A stretch of 64,000 nucleotides of DNA from Eucalyptus grandis (taxonomy: Eukaryota > Streptophyta > Magnoliopsida > Myrtales > Myrtaceae), in the NCBI RefSeq assembly GCF_016545825.1, contig NC_052621.1:18960910-19024909 (forward strand). Reading direction: 5' to 3'. Both the position numbers and the translations under genes were made by a program. This document shows positions 10,505 to 21,540 of this stretch, one piece after another. Positions within the stretch are counted from its first letter, which is position 1. The number at the start of each line of letters is the position of its first letter. Under the pieces are notes generated by a model that was not told the origin of the DNA, searched no databases, and was given only the letters and a program-made list of their open reading frames with translations.

Positions 10505-10970
10505 CAGCGATAATATCCTTATTTACTAATGACTTATTTTAATTACTGTAACATGTGCTTGTGTCAGATGATATGAGCTTAAGATGTAAAATATGACACA
10601 AGAGTGACAACTCCCCTCACCATCTGTCAATGCATGAATGTCTTCTCAGGAAGTGAGGGAGATTGGTCATTATATCTATAATAAATTTCGTCTCATTCAC
10701 CAGAAACTCAATGCATACCGTGCGGGCGCAAGAGGACCGGGCCAAATATCGATTCAACTTTCCATTAAGCAATGAATTTTGGTAGTGGTGGTTACCACTA
10801 TTCATAAATTGAGAGAGGGAAGAGATCTACACATCAAGACATGAAAGAGGAATTGATCCTAGCGAGAGGCTGAGAATCAGGTGAGAGTACAGCAGCAAAA
10901 GAAGAGAGCTTTATACGAATTAAAGCAGCCTCTTTTCAATGCTGGCTTCCTGATTGCAGCATAAGAGTAG
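10505..10970 (-). repeat. Segment I, copy 1 (inverted relative to 34240-34720)
   Basis: The reverse complement of 34240-34720 matches this interval with moderate divergence, for example 'tcaacttt..', 'cctagcgagaggct' and 'cagcctcttttcaatgctgg'. On the minus strand at about 10918-10965 it can encode AAIRKPALKRGCFNSYK. The other copy encodes NALRKPALKRGCFGSYK next to exon 2 of family C, so this is probably a stray coding fragment of that family. No complete gene is present. Confidence 0.6.
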
Positions 10971-11727
10971 TATCGGAAAAAAGATGAGCCATCCGCATTG
11001 GGAAACGAAGGTACGAACGACGGCCCGTGACTTTCCTCTCCATCCCACTCAACCAATAATACTGAGATGTGTGCTCCACCCGCCCCACATCTCAAATCTT
11101 ATCTCCTCCCAAATGTGCTCCCCAAATTTCTACTTTTACGCCAATGATGGATCCTAGATAAATCGGATGAGTAAAGAAAATGGGAAAGCCACGTTTAAAC
11201 AAATCATATTTACCAAGGTTGAATAAATAATAGAAAAATTATAGCAAATACCGTTGCTGTAAATTTTTTTTCATGGGATATCTTAACCAAGTAGTGCTAA
11301 TGTGAGGAGAGTTATAGAAATAATGAATTACAATCTCCAAATTAATGATAGATAAAATCACTTGTGGAAATTTTGTAAACACCAACGGCGTCTGTTATGA
11401 TTCATCGTCGGTCCTTAATAATTTAATGAAAAAGTTTGTGCATACATATACACTATGATTAGAAATAACTTACAATCAAACCATAAGCACGTAAGGTAGT
11501 GGAATCCGTAGTATTTCCTGATTTAGTCACTTAATGAGTTCTTTTAGAGTAGTTGTTAACATGTGCCTTAACAAAATAGTTAGTATTTTGCTTTTTCTAA
11601 GCCAACCACATTTAATTTTTATAAATATTACTATAGTTCCAAAATATAACATCAAATAGAGTTATATCAAATTCATATTCCTTTTATTCTAATCTAAATC
11701 TTGTTCCTAATTTTTTAGATAGATAAG
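10971..11727. other. Intergenic DNA
   Basis: There are no recognisable genes. From about 11490 the sequence matches, inverted, the far end of block E (to 46165), showing that the D-type block originally extended further left than D2 preserves. Confidence 0.6.
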
Positions 11728-12003
11728 ATTTTCTATTTTTTGTGTTTCGCATTTTCTTAATTAAATTTGGTCAAATCTACAAATTAGCAAATCAAAATAA
11801 TAGAAACATCAACTCGGTTCAAGTCTAATGAGAATCTAGAAAGATAGTCATACTCTTTGTCGATCTAGAAAATGGATTGAAATTTAAAGAGTATTCTAAG
11901 ATTCGAGTGATAGTGTATAACTTTGAAAACTTTTGACTCTGTCGCAAAAAGTTAAGGGACTAGGTCTCATGAATAATAGCTTAAGGACTAGATTGAATAT
12001 TTA

Positions 12004-12608
12004 GGGTTCGTTCGTTTCGTGGAAAATTGGCAATTTCCGGAAAATATTTTTCTCTTAAGTCATTTTCCAAGAAAATGACAATATTTTCCTTGGAAAATAA
12101 CAATATATTCTGTGTTCGGCTAAAACCTGAAAATGTTTTGGAAAATATTTTCTAGTGTTCGATAAGGAAAATATTTTTCACTCACCAGATTGGTGAGCAC
12201 GAGCGTCAAGCTTGAGATCGACGAGTACAAGCTTGAGATCGACGAGCTTGAGGTTTACCTAGTGACGGCCGACGACTAGTCAAGAAAGAAGAACATGGGA
12301 AACAAAGAAAAGGAAAGGAAAAAAAAAGAGAAAAAAAAGAAAAGAAAGAAAAGAAAAAGGAATTAAAATAATTCAAATTAAAAAATAAAAATTAAATTAA
12401 AAAAGAAAATTAAAAGTGTAAGATAAGAGAGATCAAGTGAGAAAAATGTTTTCCACTTTTCAAAAGTGGAAAACATTTTTCCCTAATTTAGAAGACTTTT
12501 TTCTTTTCATGGAAAACATTTTCCCAAGAAATTTATTTTCCATGAAATGAATGTCGGAAAATTTAGAAACGTTTTCCCATAAATTATTTTCCGCAAACGA
12601 ACAGAGCC
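12004..12608. mobile_element. Tourist-like (PIF/Harbinger-type) MITE in D1
   Basis: The terminal inverted repeats begin GGTTCGTTCGTTTCGTGGAA (left) and, reverse complemented from the right end, GGCTCTGTTCGTTTGCGGAA. A TTA lies on each side (12001-12003 and 12609-12611). Block E has the unoccupied site, with a single TTA (TAA on the plus strand at 45427-45429). The TTA target and G-rich ends fit PIF/Harbinger MITEs. There is no coding capacity, so it depended on a transposase made elsewhere. Confidence 0.85.
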
Positions 12609-13591
12609 TTAGGAATAGTTCAAGGATCACATTAAATGAATTAAAAGTTCAAAAACGACAAAAGTTGATGGACTAATTGTGTAATTATTTCAAAGAAAAA
12701 CTATGGTTTTAAACAAACTTTCCCGCAGTCGGCCTGAATTCAGTTCTCATGTATAGATTTGGGCCCATAAATTGAAAAAAGAACGGACCTACCTAACCCC
12801 AATCCATACTTTTTGGAATTGAGAACTAACTCGATTCTATTCGGCCCAAAATCAGCCCAGAAATGGACCAATTGATATTTTGAGTGGGCCTCGCAAAACG
12901 AGTAGGCCCATAAGACTTGACTGTTCTTCGCTGCCATTCACGACTCCTCTATTTTTCATTTCAAAAACAAATTTGAAACCCTCATCTGCATATCCATTTA
13001 CAAGGCCGGTCCATTAATGTCGAGTGCAATTCGCATGAAAAATGACGGCTTGCCCGTCCCAATCGACACCCACTTTTTTTTGGGCATAACGACGCCCACT
13101 TCTTCGGCCACAAAACCGCACCTTTTCGGCCCAATTTTAGTCGACTTGAAAAAAGAGGAAAAATAAAAAAAATAAAAATAAAAGGGCATAGCATTCACAT
13201 AGAGAAACACTAATTGCGACCTCCAGAAAAGTACCGCATGATTAGCAACCCTCAATTAAATGCCTTAATTTTTCAATCGATCAATTGAGTCAAACGATAT
13301 TTGAAAGCATGAGAACCCATTATGTGATCGACTTGAATGCTGTTTTTATGCACAATTCAAGTGTTGACAAAAAAGAAGGCCAAACCAATGTTTTGTGCTA
13401 ATCAACAGCTGTCCTTTCTCTATTTAGCATCGCATGAAGTCAAAGTCCGCCATTGTCACACTTGCTTGGGAACTACAAATACAATAAGGAAATTATTCAT
13501 CTAAAGATGAGAAGTCGTGGCGACGGAAAGATATGGAACTAAGAGCTTTGGAGATGTGAAGGCATAGCTAAAACACAGTGTCCTGATATAC

Positions 13592-13957
13592 CTCAACAGC
13601 GGAGTTGATGGAAAGGGATAGATCCCTATACATGTGCTGAAAAGCAAGACATGACACAGAGTTTATTAGGGGATCTAAGCTTGACAACAAATGATTAATC
13701 TCTCCCATCAAAAGTGGATTGGAAATGATATGAGGATATCCATAAGATAAGACATTGGACAATCTCCTCCATCTTTCCAAATCATGAGCTCCGTGGGTGA
13801 GGACATAACATTGAAAGGAAAAGTAGCGCCATTGTTCTGAGGAGTGCCAGTCCTACTCCTATTGGGGCTAGATTGGGAGTGGGAGGATTGCGCATGTTGT
13901 GAAGGCATCCCTACGTTCATAGCCATTCGATAAATCAAAATTTCATGGGAAAGGAGT
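13592..13957 (-). pseudogene. Unidentified exon-like coding segment in D1, 1-bp frameshift
   Basis: On the minus strand a 366-base segment lies between an acceptor (ccttag) and a donor (gtatatcaag). It encodes LLSQEILIYRMAMNVGMPSQ, a Ser/Pro-rich stretch (SSPNRSRTGTPQNNG), then RRLSNVLSYGYPHIISNPLL and SINSAVE. The D2 copy is 367 bases and open throughout; D1 has lost one base near 13785, splitting the frame. I do not recognise the protein. It may belong to the coiled-coil gene upstream on the same strand, but the two exons do not join in phase, so at least one exon would be missing. Confidence 0.5.
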
Positions 13958-14967
13958 CTAAGGTACGCGAATGGATGTACTTAACAGAGGAAGAAGGTTT
14001 GTAAAGTTTTACCTTTCTTACACAATGCTCACATTGAAATTATGTCTTACATCTTTCCTGTACTTTAAAAAGTGACTTCACTTGACAAAGGCAAAAACCC
14101 TTAGCATGGCAGGAATTTTTTAACATGTTAACAAATCAAGAATAGTCCTCGAGAGTTACTATTCCACGTGGAGGAGAGAGCATATAACGAGGAAAGAAAT
14201 TAAGAAAGCAAATATGGAATGTGCCATCCATCTTGTTTTACCTTGATTCCTCTAAAGATTTCCTCAACTAAGTGATTTCTTGCCTCAGGTTATTCATTAT
14301 TCTCTCTACAGTTGAAGCTTGGTCAAAAGAAACAAATCATATAAGGATATCCCATAGAGACTCTTTATTGGTATCCTTTACATACCAACCATTCACAATG
14401 TTCTCTCACCAATCTAGTTTTTCTTAAATGTCAAAATAGATTCTAGTAATTCACCAAATTGAAATAAGTGAAGTAATTATTGACCCATATATATATATGA
14501 AAGGACAATAATGAATAATGATATTATCCGCCAATTTTTAAAAGGACTTGTGACAACATAAAAGATTGGCGCTGCCATCTCCTAGAAGAATGTTACTCAA
14601 GTTTCTCTACAGCAAAGCATTTTATCATTTGTGTTTCTGGAGATAGGTCCTCATATGCACTATCAAAATAGATTTTACCTAGAAACAATAACATTACAGA
14701 ATCAGGAAGTTTCAAGGTGGTATTGGGTATTATCATATGTGCCGAGCTCGTGCTTACCCTCTCAATAACAGAATTTGTTGTATTGAAAGTAATACTAGAT
14801 GATATATACTACGAACCACATAATTTGGATTGACAAAAATTTACCATACGGTTGACAATAATGTAGATTAGATGCCACAACAAAGAACAGGACTCTAAAT
14901 GCGGTCCAAACAACATTGAACTAGTACATGTTCAAAATGGATCGAACAAGACAAGAACTAAACATAC

Positions 14968-15951
14968 CAGACTAACGACTTCCTCCTCGCGGTCGCCACT
15001 ATCCGACTTACTCCTAGTACTAGATGCGCCCGAGCTCTCCATTGGTTGCTCGGGATTCTCACTTCCATTATAAACCCAAACCCGATTCTCTGTAACCCTT
15101 GTTCAGCAAATTGCAACAGTGCCACCCTCTTCTGCTCATTACCCCTCTCAACTTGTTCAAGCTCTTCTCCATAGCCTCCTTCTTGACGAGAGCAATCCTC
15201 GACAGGCTACTGATATCGCGGTTTTCCTCCGTCAAACTCACCTCGCTGTTCTCCAAATGCTTCCTCTCCTTCTTCTTAGTTTCCTTGTAGTCATTGATTT
15301 TTTATTCCATTCTATCAACGAGCCTTGTGCCCTCCAATAATTCTTCCCGCACCAATCTCGATTCTCGGTCTAGTTCTTCTCCCGTATCTAGGCTTTCGTC
15401 TTCTTCTCTCTCGACGACCTTCTCATCATCCGGACTTTGTATTATCCTCGCCAAGCTCTCCTTCACCGCCTTTATCGAATCCGCGATTTTCAGCAGAAAC
15501 TCCATTTGCTTCTCCTCTCCGCCTCCAAATCGCAAAACTTCTCTTTGTACACTTCAATCTCGATCCAAAGCCCTTCTCTCTCCCTCAACTCCTCCTCGAA
15601 CTGCACCACAGACTCCTCTTCTCTCTCCGCGGCCAAATCCTCTGGCTCCTTAATCCTGCTGTGGATCAAGTCCCTCTCGCTCGACAAGCCATCCACGATT
15701 TTGCTCAAGCTCGCAACTCGGCCGACTGCTTCGTCTTGCTACCACTGGGCGAGAACTAAGTCCTCCTCCATGGCCGCTGACTACAATTGGAGGTCCTGGA
15801 GCGATTCGTGGGCGGACTCAAGCTCAGAGAGGAGGTGGTCATGATCAGCGGCGGCAGCGGCAAAAATGGCTGCGGCGGCGGGAGTGGGGGTCGAGGGATT
15901 GGGGCCGCCGTCAGCTGGGAGATTGGATAGTGGTTCTATGGCGGTTTCCAT
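14968..15951 (-). pseudogene. Coiled-coil protein gene, first exon, disabled (D1)
   Basis: The start ATG is at 15949-15951 (METAIEPLSNLPADGGPNPS). An acidic, heptad-rich protein follows (QFEEELREREGL, EVYKEKFCDLEAER, KQMEFLLKIADSIKAVKESL, LENSEVSLTEENRDISSL). The exon ends at a donor (ctg|gtatgt, boundary 14968). Lesions: TAG at 15781-15783 and 15739-15741, a one-base deletion near 15513 relative to D2, a TAA after LVDRME (about 15304), and a frame slip before the expected NEQKRVALLQFAEQGLQRVG (about 15150) shared with D2. The composition is typical of plant paramyosin-like coiled-coil proteins of unknown function; no catalytic domain is visible. Confidence 0.7.
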
Positions 15952-17090
15952 GGCCGATAGAGCGTTGAGTGGTGACGAGGGAGTTTCTCGAACGAAGGGA
16001 AAAGCAACAAGGAAAACTTTTCAAGAAAGGTAGCCAGAAATCGTGCGAACAGATTCCGTGAAAGCTAACATTCAAAGCGATGGAGGGAAGAGCTAAGGGT
16101 GATCGGTTTAGGATGCGTAGGTTCCAGATCTGAAAAATAGGGTTGTTCCAAAACAGGGTTGAGTATATGGTCGAGCACCACCATAGCTGCTACCTCCCCG
16201 GTGATTTCGTCTGATGTCGTCGCCATATAGCTCATGCGAAGCCCACATCTTGTGGACTCCTCGCCACTTGTCACGATTTTGATGCCGGCACTGCTCCCTA
16301 CCTATGCCTACTTCTCCATGATGATGCCCGGCCAATCCCCTACTGTGAAGAAACATCACGACTTCTCGGCGATTTTTTTGAATCTATTTTTCATAGTCCT
16401 CTAGCGAACTCCAACAACATCAACATCAACATCGTGACGAACAGCACATCCCCTTTGGAGTCCCGAGGACGAAGTTTTGCTATTCCTTGAAATGAGCTGA
16501 TCCCATTGACGCCGGCAACTTTCCTCCAAGACGCTTGTTGCTTCCCGATGAGTTTTCGCAACGATCAACATTCCTTGTTATCTGCCGCTCTTTACAGAGT
16601 TGTGCCGTCACTCCCGCCGACAAAGTGTTGCATGCCGTCTTCCCGACATTGGCTCCACCCTTCATCCGAATCAGCCCATCAACGCTGAGGTTGATTTTTT
16701 GTGTGCAGGTTTTTCATTCATTGGCTAGGCCTCACGGTGGTGGTATCATTGTTAGACCACCGAGACCACCGACTTTTAATCACCGATTACTCACCAAGCA
16801 CCGGTGAATTCTCAATCATACCTCACGTGTTGGTTTGCAAGCTTTCCCTAGTCCAAGGCCTCACGGTGCCTTGGACTAGGCAATCTCTTTAGACTAAATT
16901 CAGTTCAAATATTCGATTTCCTAGTTTGTGATTCTGACTTGATTTGTTTTTATATATTTAATCATTATCTGATTAGGATATTTGTTGTATTAAGCCATAA
17001 AAATCAAGAATATTGAGCCGCAAGATGTCTGGTTATCATTTCAACTTTTCATGGCAAATTTACGGATTGTTTTGCATAATTGACTCGCAT
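15952..17090. other. Upstream flank of the coiled-coil pseudogene (D1)
   Basis: Sequence upstream of the minus-strand ATG is GC-richer than average (15952-16900) and well conserved in D2. It holds overlapping short frames on both strands (for example 16065-16359 minus, 16480-16892) with no recognisable domain. It probably contains the promoter and leader of the coiled-coil gene and perhaps an older gene remnant. Confidence 0.4.
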
Positions 17091-17246
17091 TAAGATAATA
17101 TGTCATTGAATTGTATTGTAAATTATTAATGGGACACATATTTTGATGTGTCATTTGATACTTAATCATTAAGATAATATGTCATTGAATTGTATTGTAA
17201 ATTATTAATGGGGACACATATTTTGATGTGTCATTTGATACTTAAT
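17091..17246 (+). repeat. Tandem duplication of about 77 bp
   Basis: The unit 'attaagataatatgtcattg...gatacttaatc' occurs twice head to tail here. D2 has a single unit (about 27619-27695), so it arose in D1 after the duplication, or one copy was lost from D2. Confidence 0.85.
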
Positions 17247-18411
17247 CATTAGATACATATCACATATATGTCATATCTAGAACTTAGGTCCATGGAAGAA
17301 GAAGATGATGCCAAAAGATTAGCATTGCATCATTAGGTCACTTTCTTTTCAATAAAAATTAGGGATAAGTGCAATAAAAGTCCTAAAAATTGTCGCAAAA
17401 ATGCAATTGAGTCCTAAAACTTGGAAAAAGTGTAATGAAGTCCTAAAATTTGTCAAATTATTTCAATCGAGTCCCAAAGTTAACATCGTCAGCCTTTTTA
17501 ACGGAAAATGCTGATGTAGCGCAGATGTGACGTTTAAAATGATTTTTAATTTCCATGTGGCTTTTATTTTATTTTTTTATTTAAGTTAGATTTAAAAATT
17601 AGAAAAGAAAAGCTAAAATTTAAAAAAAGAAAAAAAAAAAAGAAAATGGCTAGCTTCCTTCGCCGCAGCCCATCGCCGAAGGGGCCGACAATGGTCGCCG
17701 GCCCCTCCTGTTATGTTATATGAATTGCATATCACATGCCATTAAAGTAAAAATCATGCATATTAAATTTAGATTAAGACTGCATATAATTAACATTTTT
17801 ATAAAAGAATAATAAAAAAAAATTAGGTGTCATGTCATTTAGATGATCTTTGGCGTTACTTGTAAAAGGCACACGTTTACCATCGAATGTTCAGTTTGAG
17901 TTATAGTTTTTTTGCACCATGTGTAACCGGAAAATTTAAGGATAGGCGGCCTGTCACCACATTCTCACCAAAATTTTGGCAGCCAAGAAGTCTTCTCATA
18001 GGATGTATGTGCAATGCAAATTATTGAAAAATTCACTCATGACGTGAACTAAGCGTTGACACACGTAAATTCAAATATATATTTTTAAAATTTTTGAACA
18101 ATATAATTTGATATTGAATATTTTGAAAAATTTGAACTATTTTGTAATAAATAAAAGTCAAGGAGATAATGTCATAAAAATACAGAGTAGAAAACGAAAC
18201 AAGTGTACTCTTGAGGATTTCATGAACTAATCCATTGAATACTTCAATATTTGATTTTCCAATATTTTCAAAATTTTCAAGTGTTTCGTGATGACGTTAA
18301 ACGAAGTTTTGTTGTAACTAAGTGGAAGACTGAAATTTTTAAAACCATCCCCTTCGTAAGGAGACCACTTAATAGCAAACGGATTGAGCCTGGGCAAGAA
18401 CCCCACCAGTG

Positions 18412-18419
18412 TATATAAG
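18412..18419 (+). promoter_or_regulatory. TATA box of family C copy 1
   Basis: tatataag, about 116 bases before the ATG and followed by a pyrimidine-rich leader of repeated 'tcaccctcctc' units. The same arrangement is conserved in copy 2 (20042-20049). Confidence 0.6.
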
Positions 18420-18675
18420 AAGCACATGTATCTCTCTTCATCACCCTCCTCACCCTCCTCGGTTCTCTCTTCATCACCCTCCTCGGTTCAAAAGTCTCTC
18501 TTCTCCCCCTCTTCAAATCAAAACTTCTCTAAAAATGAGTGCAGCTGCCAATTTGCGGCGGAATTGTGAACTCTTGGACATGCATCAGGCTGCATGGGCG
18601 AAAGCCCCATATGATCTGCAACTCACGTGGGAGTTACATTTTTTCCTTAAAATTATTTTTTTCCAGCTCTTTTAT

Positions 18676-18682
18676 ATATGGG

Positions 18683-18713
<31 letters not shown>
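18676..18713 (+). repeat. (TTA)n microsatellite in family C intron 1
   Basis: About eleven TTA units. In copy 2 the equivalent place is a long T run (20288-20321), and in copy 3 a shorter T-rich tract. Confidence 0.9.
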
Positions 18714-18739
18714 GTCTTCAGACAAGTTGAAAAGACAGA

Positions 18740-18993
18740 TCATCGTCGTACGGCTGTCACCCGACAATCGCACGAACGTTGCACAACTGCCGCACGACTG
18801 TTGCACGATCGCCGCACGACTGCCGACCGTCACCGCCAACCACCGCCGCAGGATTGCCTCCCACAACCCACTGGCCGTGGGAGGGGGCGGTGGCTGATGA
18901 GTTGTGGGCGGCGATCCTGCGGTGACGGTCGGCAACGAAATTCAGTGATTGTGCGACGGAAGGTAGTGGTCGTGCGGCGGTTGGCGACGGCAG
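18740..18993. repeat. GC-rich hairpin region in family C intron 1
   Basis: The left part repeats 'cgcacgactgc' words. The centre is an inverted repeat: 'gccgaccgtcaccgcc...gcagga' pairs with 'atcctgcggtgacggtcggc'. The right part returns to complementary words ('gtgcgacgg', 'gtcgtgcggcgg'). Related GC-rich cores lie at 33918-34160 and 35437-35770. It contrasts strongly with the AT-rich surroundings. It looks like a foldback element that has become intronic. Confidence 0.65.
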
Positions 18994-19090
18994 GCTGTTG
19001 GATAATGCCAGTCCCTTCACAGACAAGTGTCTAACGATGGAGCTGCAGCGAAGATTAAGGGTAGCTCGAGTGAATGCCTCGAGGATTTAT

Positions 19091-19471
19091 TTTTAATTTG
19101 TTTGCTTAGGTGGTTATACTTTTCTTGTTTTTTGTCCCATAATGCTTCATGCATAGGTTAAAATAACTATGGGCTCATGAAGTTTTGGAGCAATTTTTTC
19201 AATCGAAAAGAAAATACTAATGAACGGGGGAAGGAGGAAGTATGTGACAGAATTTCAATGATGAAAAATGAGTAATTATAACGAATATTAATCCAGTGAA
19301 GTAAATATGACTAGATGGAACTGCAAACTATTATCTTCGACAAACTGGTTATCTCTTCGGGCCTATCATGGATTTTGATAAGTTTTTTATTTGATTGTCT
19401 GAATCCTTCATTTAATAGTTTTTTTTTTTTTTTCGGTTATTGAAAATATGGTGGAGAGGGGTGAACAACGT
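19091..19471. other. Spacer between family C copies
   Basis: AT-rich, with no gene, RNA or repeat recognised apart from a T-run near 19420. Confidence 0.6.
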
Positions 19472-20041
19472 TGATGATCTTTGGCATTACCGTAGAAGGC
19501 CCACATTTATCATCGAATGTTCAGTTTGAGTTGTAGTTTTTTTGCACCATGTGTAACCGGAAAATTTGAGGATAGGTGGCCCGTCACCACATTCTCACCA
19601 AAATTTTGACAGTCAAGAAGTCTTCTCATAAGATGTATGTGCAATGCAAATTATTGAAAAATTCACTCACGACGTGAATTAAGCGTTGACACACGTAAAT
19701 TCAAATATATATTTTTTAAATTTTTGAACAATATAATTTGATATTGAATATTTTGAAAAATTTGAACTATTTTGTAATAAATAAAAGTCAAGGAGATATT
19801 GTCATAAAAATATGGAGTAGAAAACGAAACAAGTGTACTCTTGAGGATTTCATGAATTGATCCATTGTACAGTTCGATATTGATTTTCCAATATTTTCAA
19901 AATTTTCAAGTGTTTCATGATGACATTAAACAAAGTTTAATTGTAACTAAGTGCAAGACTGAAATTTTTTTAAAACCATCCCCTTCATAAGGGGACCACT
20001 TAAAAGTAAACGGATTGAGACTGGGCAAGAACCCACCAACA

Positions 20042-20049
20042 TATATAAG
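20042..20049 (+). promoter_or_regulatory. TATA box of family C copy 2
   Basis: tatataag, conserved with copy 1 in sequence and in spacing to the leader ('agaagcacatgtatctctcttc'). Confidence 0.6.
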
Positions 20050-20140
20050 AAGCACATGTATCTCTCTTCATCACCCTCCTCACCCTCCTCGGTTCAAAAG
20101 TCTCTCTTCTCCCCCTCTTCAAATCAAAACTTCCCTGAAA

Positions 20141-20232
20141 ATGAGTCCAGCTGCCAATTTGCGGCGGAAGTGTGAACTCTTGGACATGCATCAGGCTGCA
20201 TGGGCGAAAGCCCAGAATGATCCGCAACTTAC
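20141..20232 (+). pseudogene. Family C exon 1, copy 2
   Basis: This 92-base exon encodes MSPAANLRRKCELLDMHQAA then WAKAQNDPQLT. The donor reads ac|gttaga, weaker than in copy 3. The upstream module and TATA box are intact, but the intron runs into a shortened hairpin remnant (20340-20460, 'cgcacgactgtcgcatgg') and then into copy 3, with no exon 2. It is probably a promoter-bearing truncated gene. Confidence 0.5.
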
Positions 20233-20291
20233 GTTAGAGTTACATTTTTTTCTTAAAATTCTTTTTTTTTTTTTTTTCAGCTCTTATATAT

Positions 20292-20322
<31 letters not shown>

Positions 20323-20460
20323 GTCTTCAGACAAGTTGAAAAGATTGATCATCGTTGTACGGCCATCGCATGATAGCTACACGAACGTTGCACGACTGCC
20401 GCACGACTGTCGCATGGTCACCACACGACCACCGATCATCATCGTCACCGTCAACCGCCA

Positions 20461-20942
20461 CCGGTTCTCTCTTCATCACCCTCCTCACCCTCCTCGGTTC
20501 TCTCTTCATCACCCTCCTCGGTTCAAAAGTCTCTCTTCTCTCCCTCTTCAAATCAAAACTTCTTTGAAAATGAGTGCAATTGCCAATTTGCAGCGGAATT
20601 GTGAACTCTTGGACATGCATCAGGCTGCATGGGCGAAAGCCCAGAATGATCCGCAACTTACGTGAGAGTTACATATTTTTTAAATTGTTTTTTTTTACAG
20701 CTCTTATATATGGGTTTTTTTTTCTTTTTTATTATTGTCTTCAAACAAGCTGAAAAGACTAATCATCATCATGCCTATGAGCAAGCTCAAGTAAATGTCA
20801 ATCAGGCCATTCAACGAATCCGACAAAATGAAGTTCTGGTCCTATCTTCCACCGTTGAGGCTAGGGAATTTTTAGGCATTTGGCATAAGTTAAGGAACAA
20901 TCGCGATGCTCTGTGCACTATTCAAATTGGGAACATGAATAG
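20461..20942 (+). pseudogene. Family C copy 3: leader, exon 1 and a downstream exon
   Basis: A third leader ('ctctcttcatcaccctcctc' repeated) precedes exon 1 at 20570-20661 (MSAIANLQRNCELLDMHQAA, then WAKAQNDPQLT) and a consensus donor (ac|gtgaga). A second coding exon ends at 20942 before ag|gtgaga: AYEQAQVNVNQAIQRIRQNE, VLVLSSTVEAREFLGIWHKL, RNNRDALCTIQIGNMNR. That peptide is amphipathic and well preserved; a copy lies at 35774-35946. Copy 3 lacks its own TATA box and upstream module, having been fused into the intron of copy 2. The later exons are not in the window, and the function is unknown. Confidence 0.5.
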
Positions 20943-21024
20943 GTGAGACAAAACAACCATCCATTGCTGGCTGGAAGAGCATCGATTCACTATTCATAAT
21001 TATTCTTTTGACTTGCCACCACTA

Positions 21025-21215
21025 TCAAACCAATAGTCCATCCTTTTTTTTTCTAGATCATACCGGCCCGATTATATGTTGTTGTTTGTTTTTCAATGTA
21101 AATAGATATTTGGAACCTTAAACCAATAGTCCATCCTTTTTTTAAATTTTTATAGACCATATTGGCACGATCATATATTGTAGTTTATTTTTCAATGTAA
21201 ATAGATCTTTGGAGC
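21025..21215 (+). repeat. Tandem duplication of about 90 bp downstream of family C copy 3
   Basis: 'aaccaatagtccatcctttttt...ttttcaatgtaaatagat' occurs twice in a row. The homologous downstream flank at 36040-36120 has one unit. The flank homology between the two loci ends near 21254 and 36158. Confidence 0.75.
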
Positions 21216-21540
21216 CCTTTATTTATCCGAACGAGTCTAAAGTTGTTTATGTTGACGATATAAAATTTTCTATTTTTTGTGTTTCGCGTTTTCTTAATTA
21301 AATTTAGTCAAATCTACAAATTAGCGAATCAAAATAATAGAAACATCAACTCGGTTCAAGTCTAATGAGAATCTAGAAAGATAGTCATACTCTTTGTCGA
21401 TCTAGAAAATGGACTGAAATTTAAAGAGTATTCTAAGATTCGAAAGGTAGTGTATAACTTTGAAAACTTTTGACTATGTTGCAAAAAGTTGAGGTACTAG
21501 GTCTCATGAATAATAGCTCAAGGACTAGACTGAATATTTA

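Larger units (their letters stand above)
11728..17842 (+). repeat. Large direct duplication D1
   Basis: This is near-identical in order and orientation to 21265-28460 (D2). Shared landmarks in order: a MITE, an unidentified minus-strand exon, one unit of a repeat that is tripled in D2, a disabled coiled-coil gene on the minus strand, and AT-rich tail sequence ending 'catgtcattta'. D1 is about 1.1 kb shorter, mainly because it has one instead of three repeat units, a 188-base deletion, and lacks about 170 bases seen at 27735-27905. Confidence 0.93.
18535..19085 (+). pseudogene. Family C gene, copy 1: exons 1-2 of an unrecognised protein
   Basis: Exon 1 (18535-18626) reads MSAAANLRRNCELLDMHQAA followed by WAKAPYDLQLT and a donor (ac|gtggga), phase 2. 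The candidate exon 2 starts at 18994 after 'gacggcag' and joins in phase, giving LLDNASPFTDKCLTMELQRR and then ARVNA before running into a stop near 19096. The intron holds a TTA repeat and a GC-rich hairpin region. Two more exon-1 copies of exactly 92 bases (20141, 20570), an exon-2 copy (34169) and a later exon (20773, 35774) exist. I do not recognise the protein; no signal peptide or known motif is visible. This copy ends prematurely, so I call it a fragment, with low certainty about expression. Confidence 0.5.
17842..19090 (+). repeat. Family C block, copy 1
   Basis: From 'gatgatctttggc' this block matches 19472-20340 (copy 2) through the upstream module, TATA box, leader, exon 1 and start of intron 1. 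It begins exactly where D1 ends, so D1 and C1 share a junction. Copy 1 keeps the GC-rich intron and exon 2, which copy 2 lacks. Confidence 0.85.

Noticed and set aside
15294..15844. Plus-strand Ser/Pro-rich frames in D1 and D2 (also 25831-26330)
   Set aside because: They are antisense shadows of the Glu/Arg-rich coiled-coil gene.
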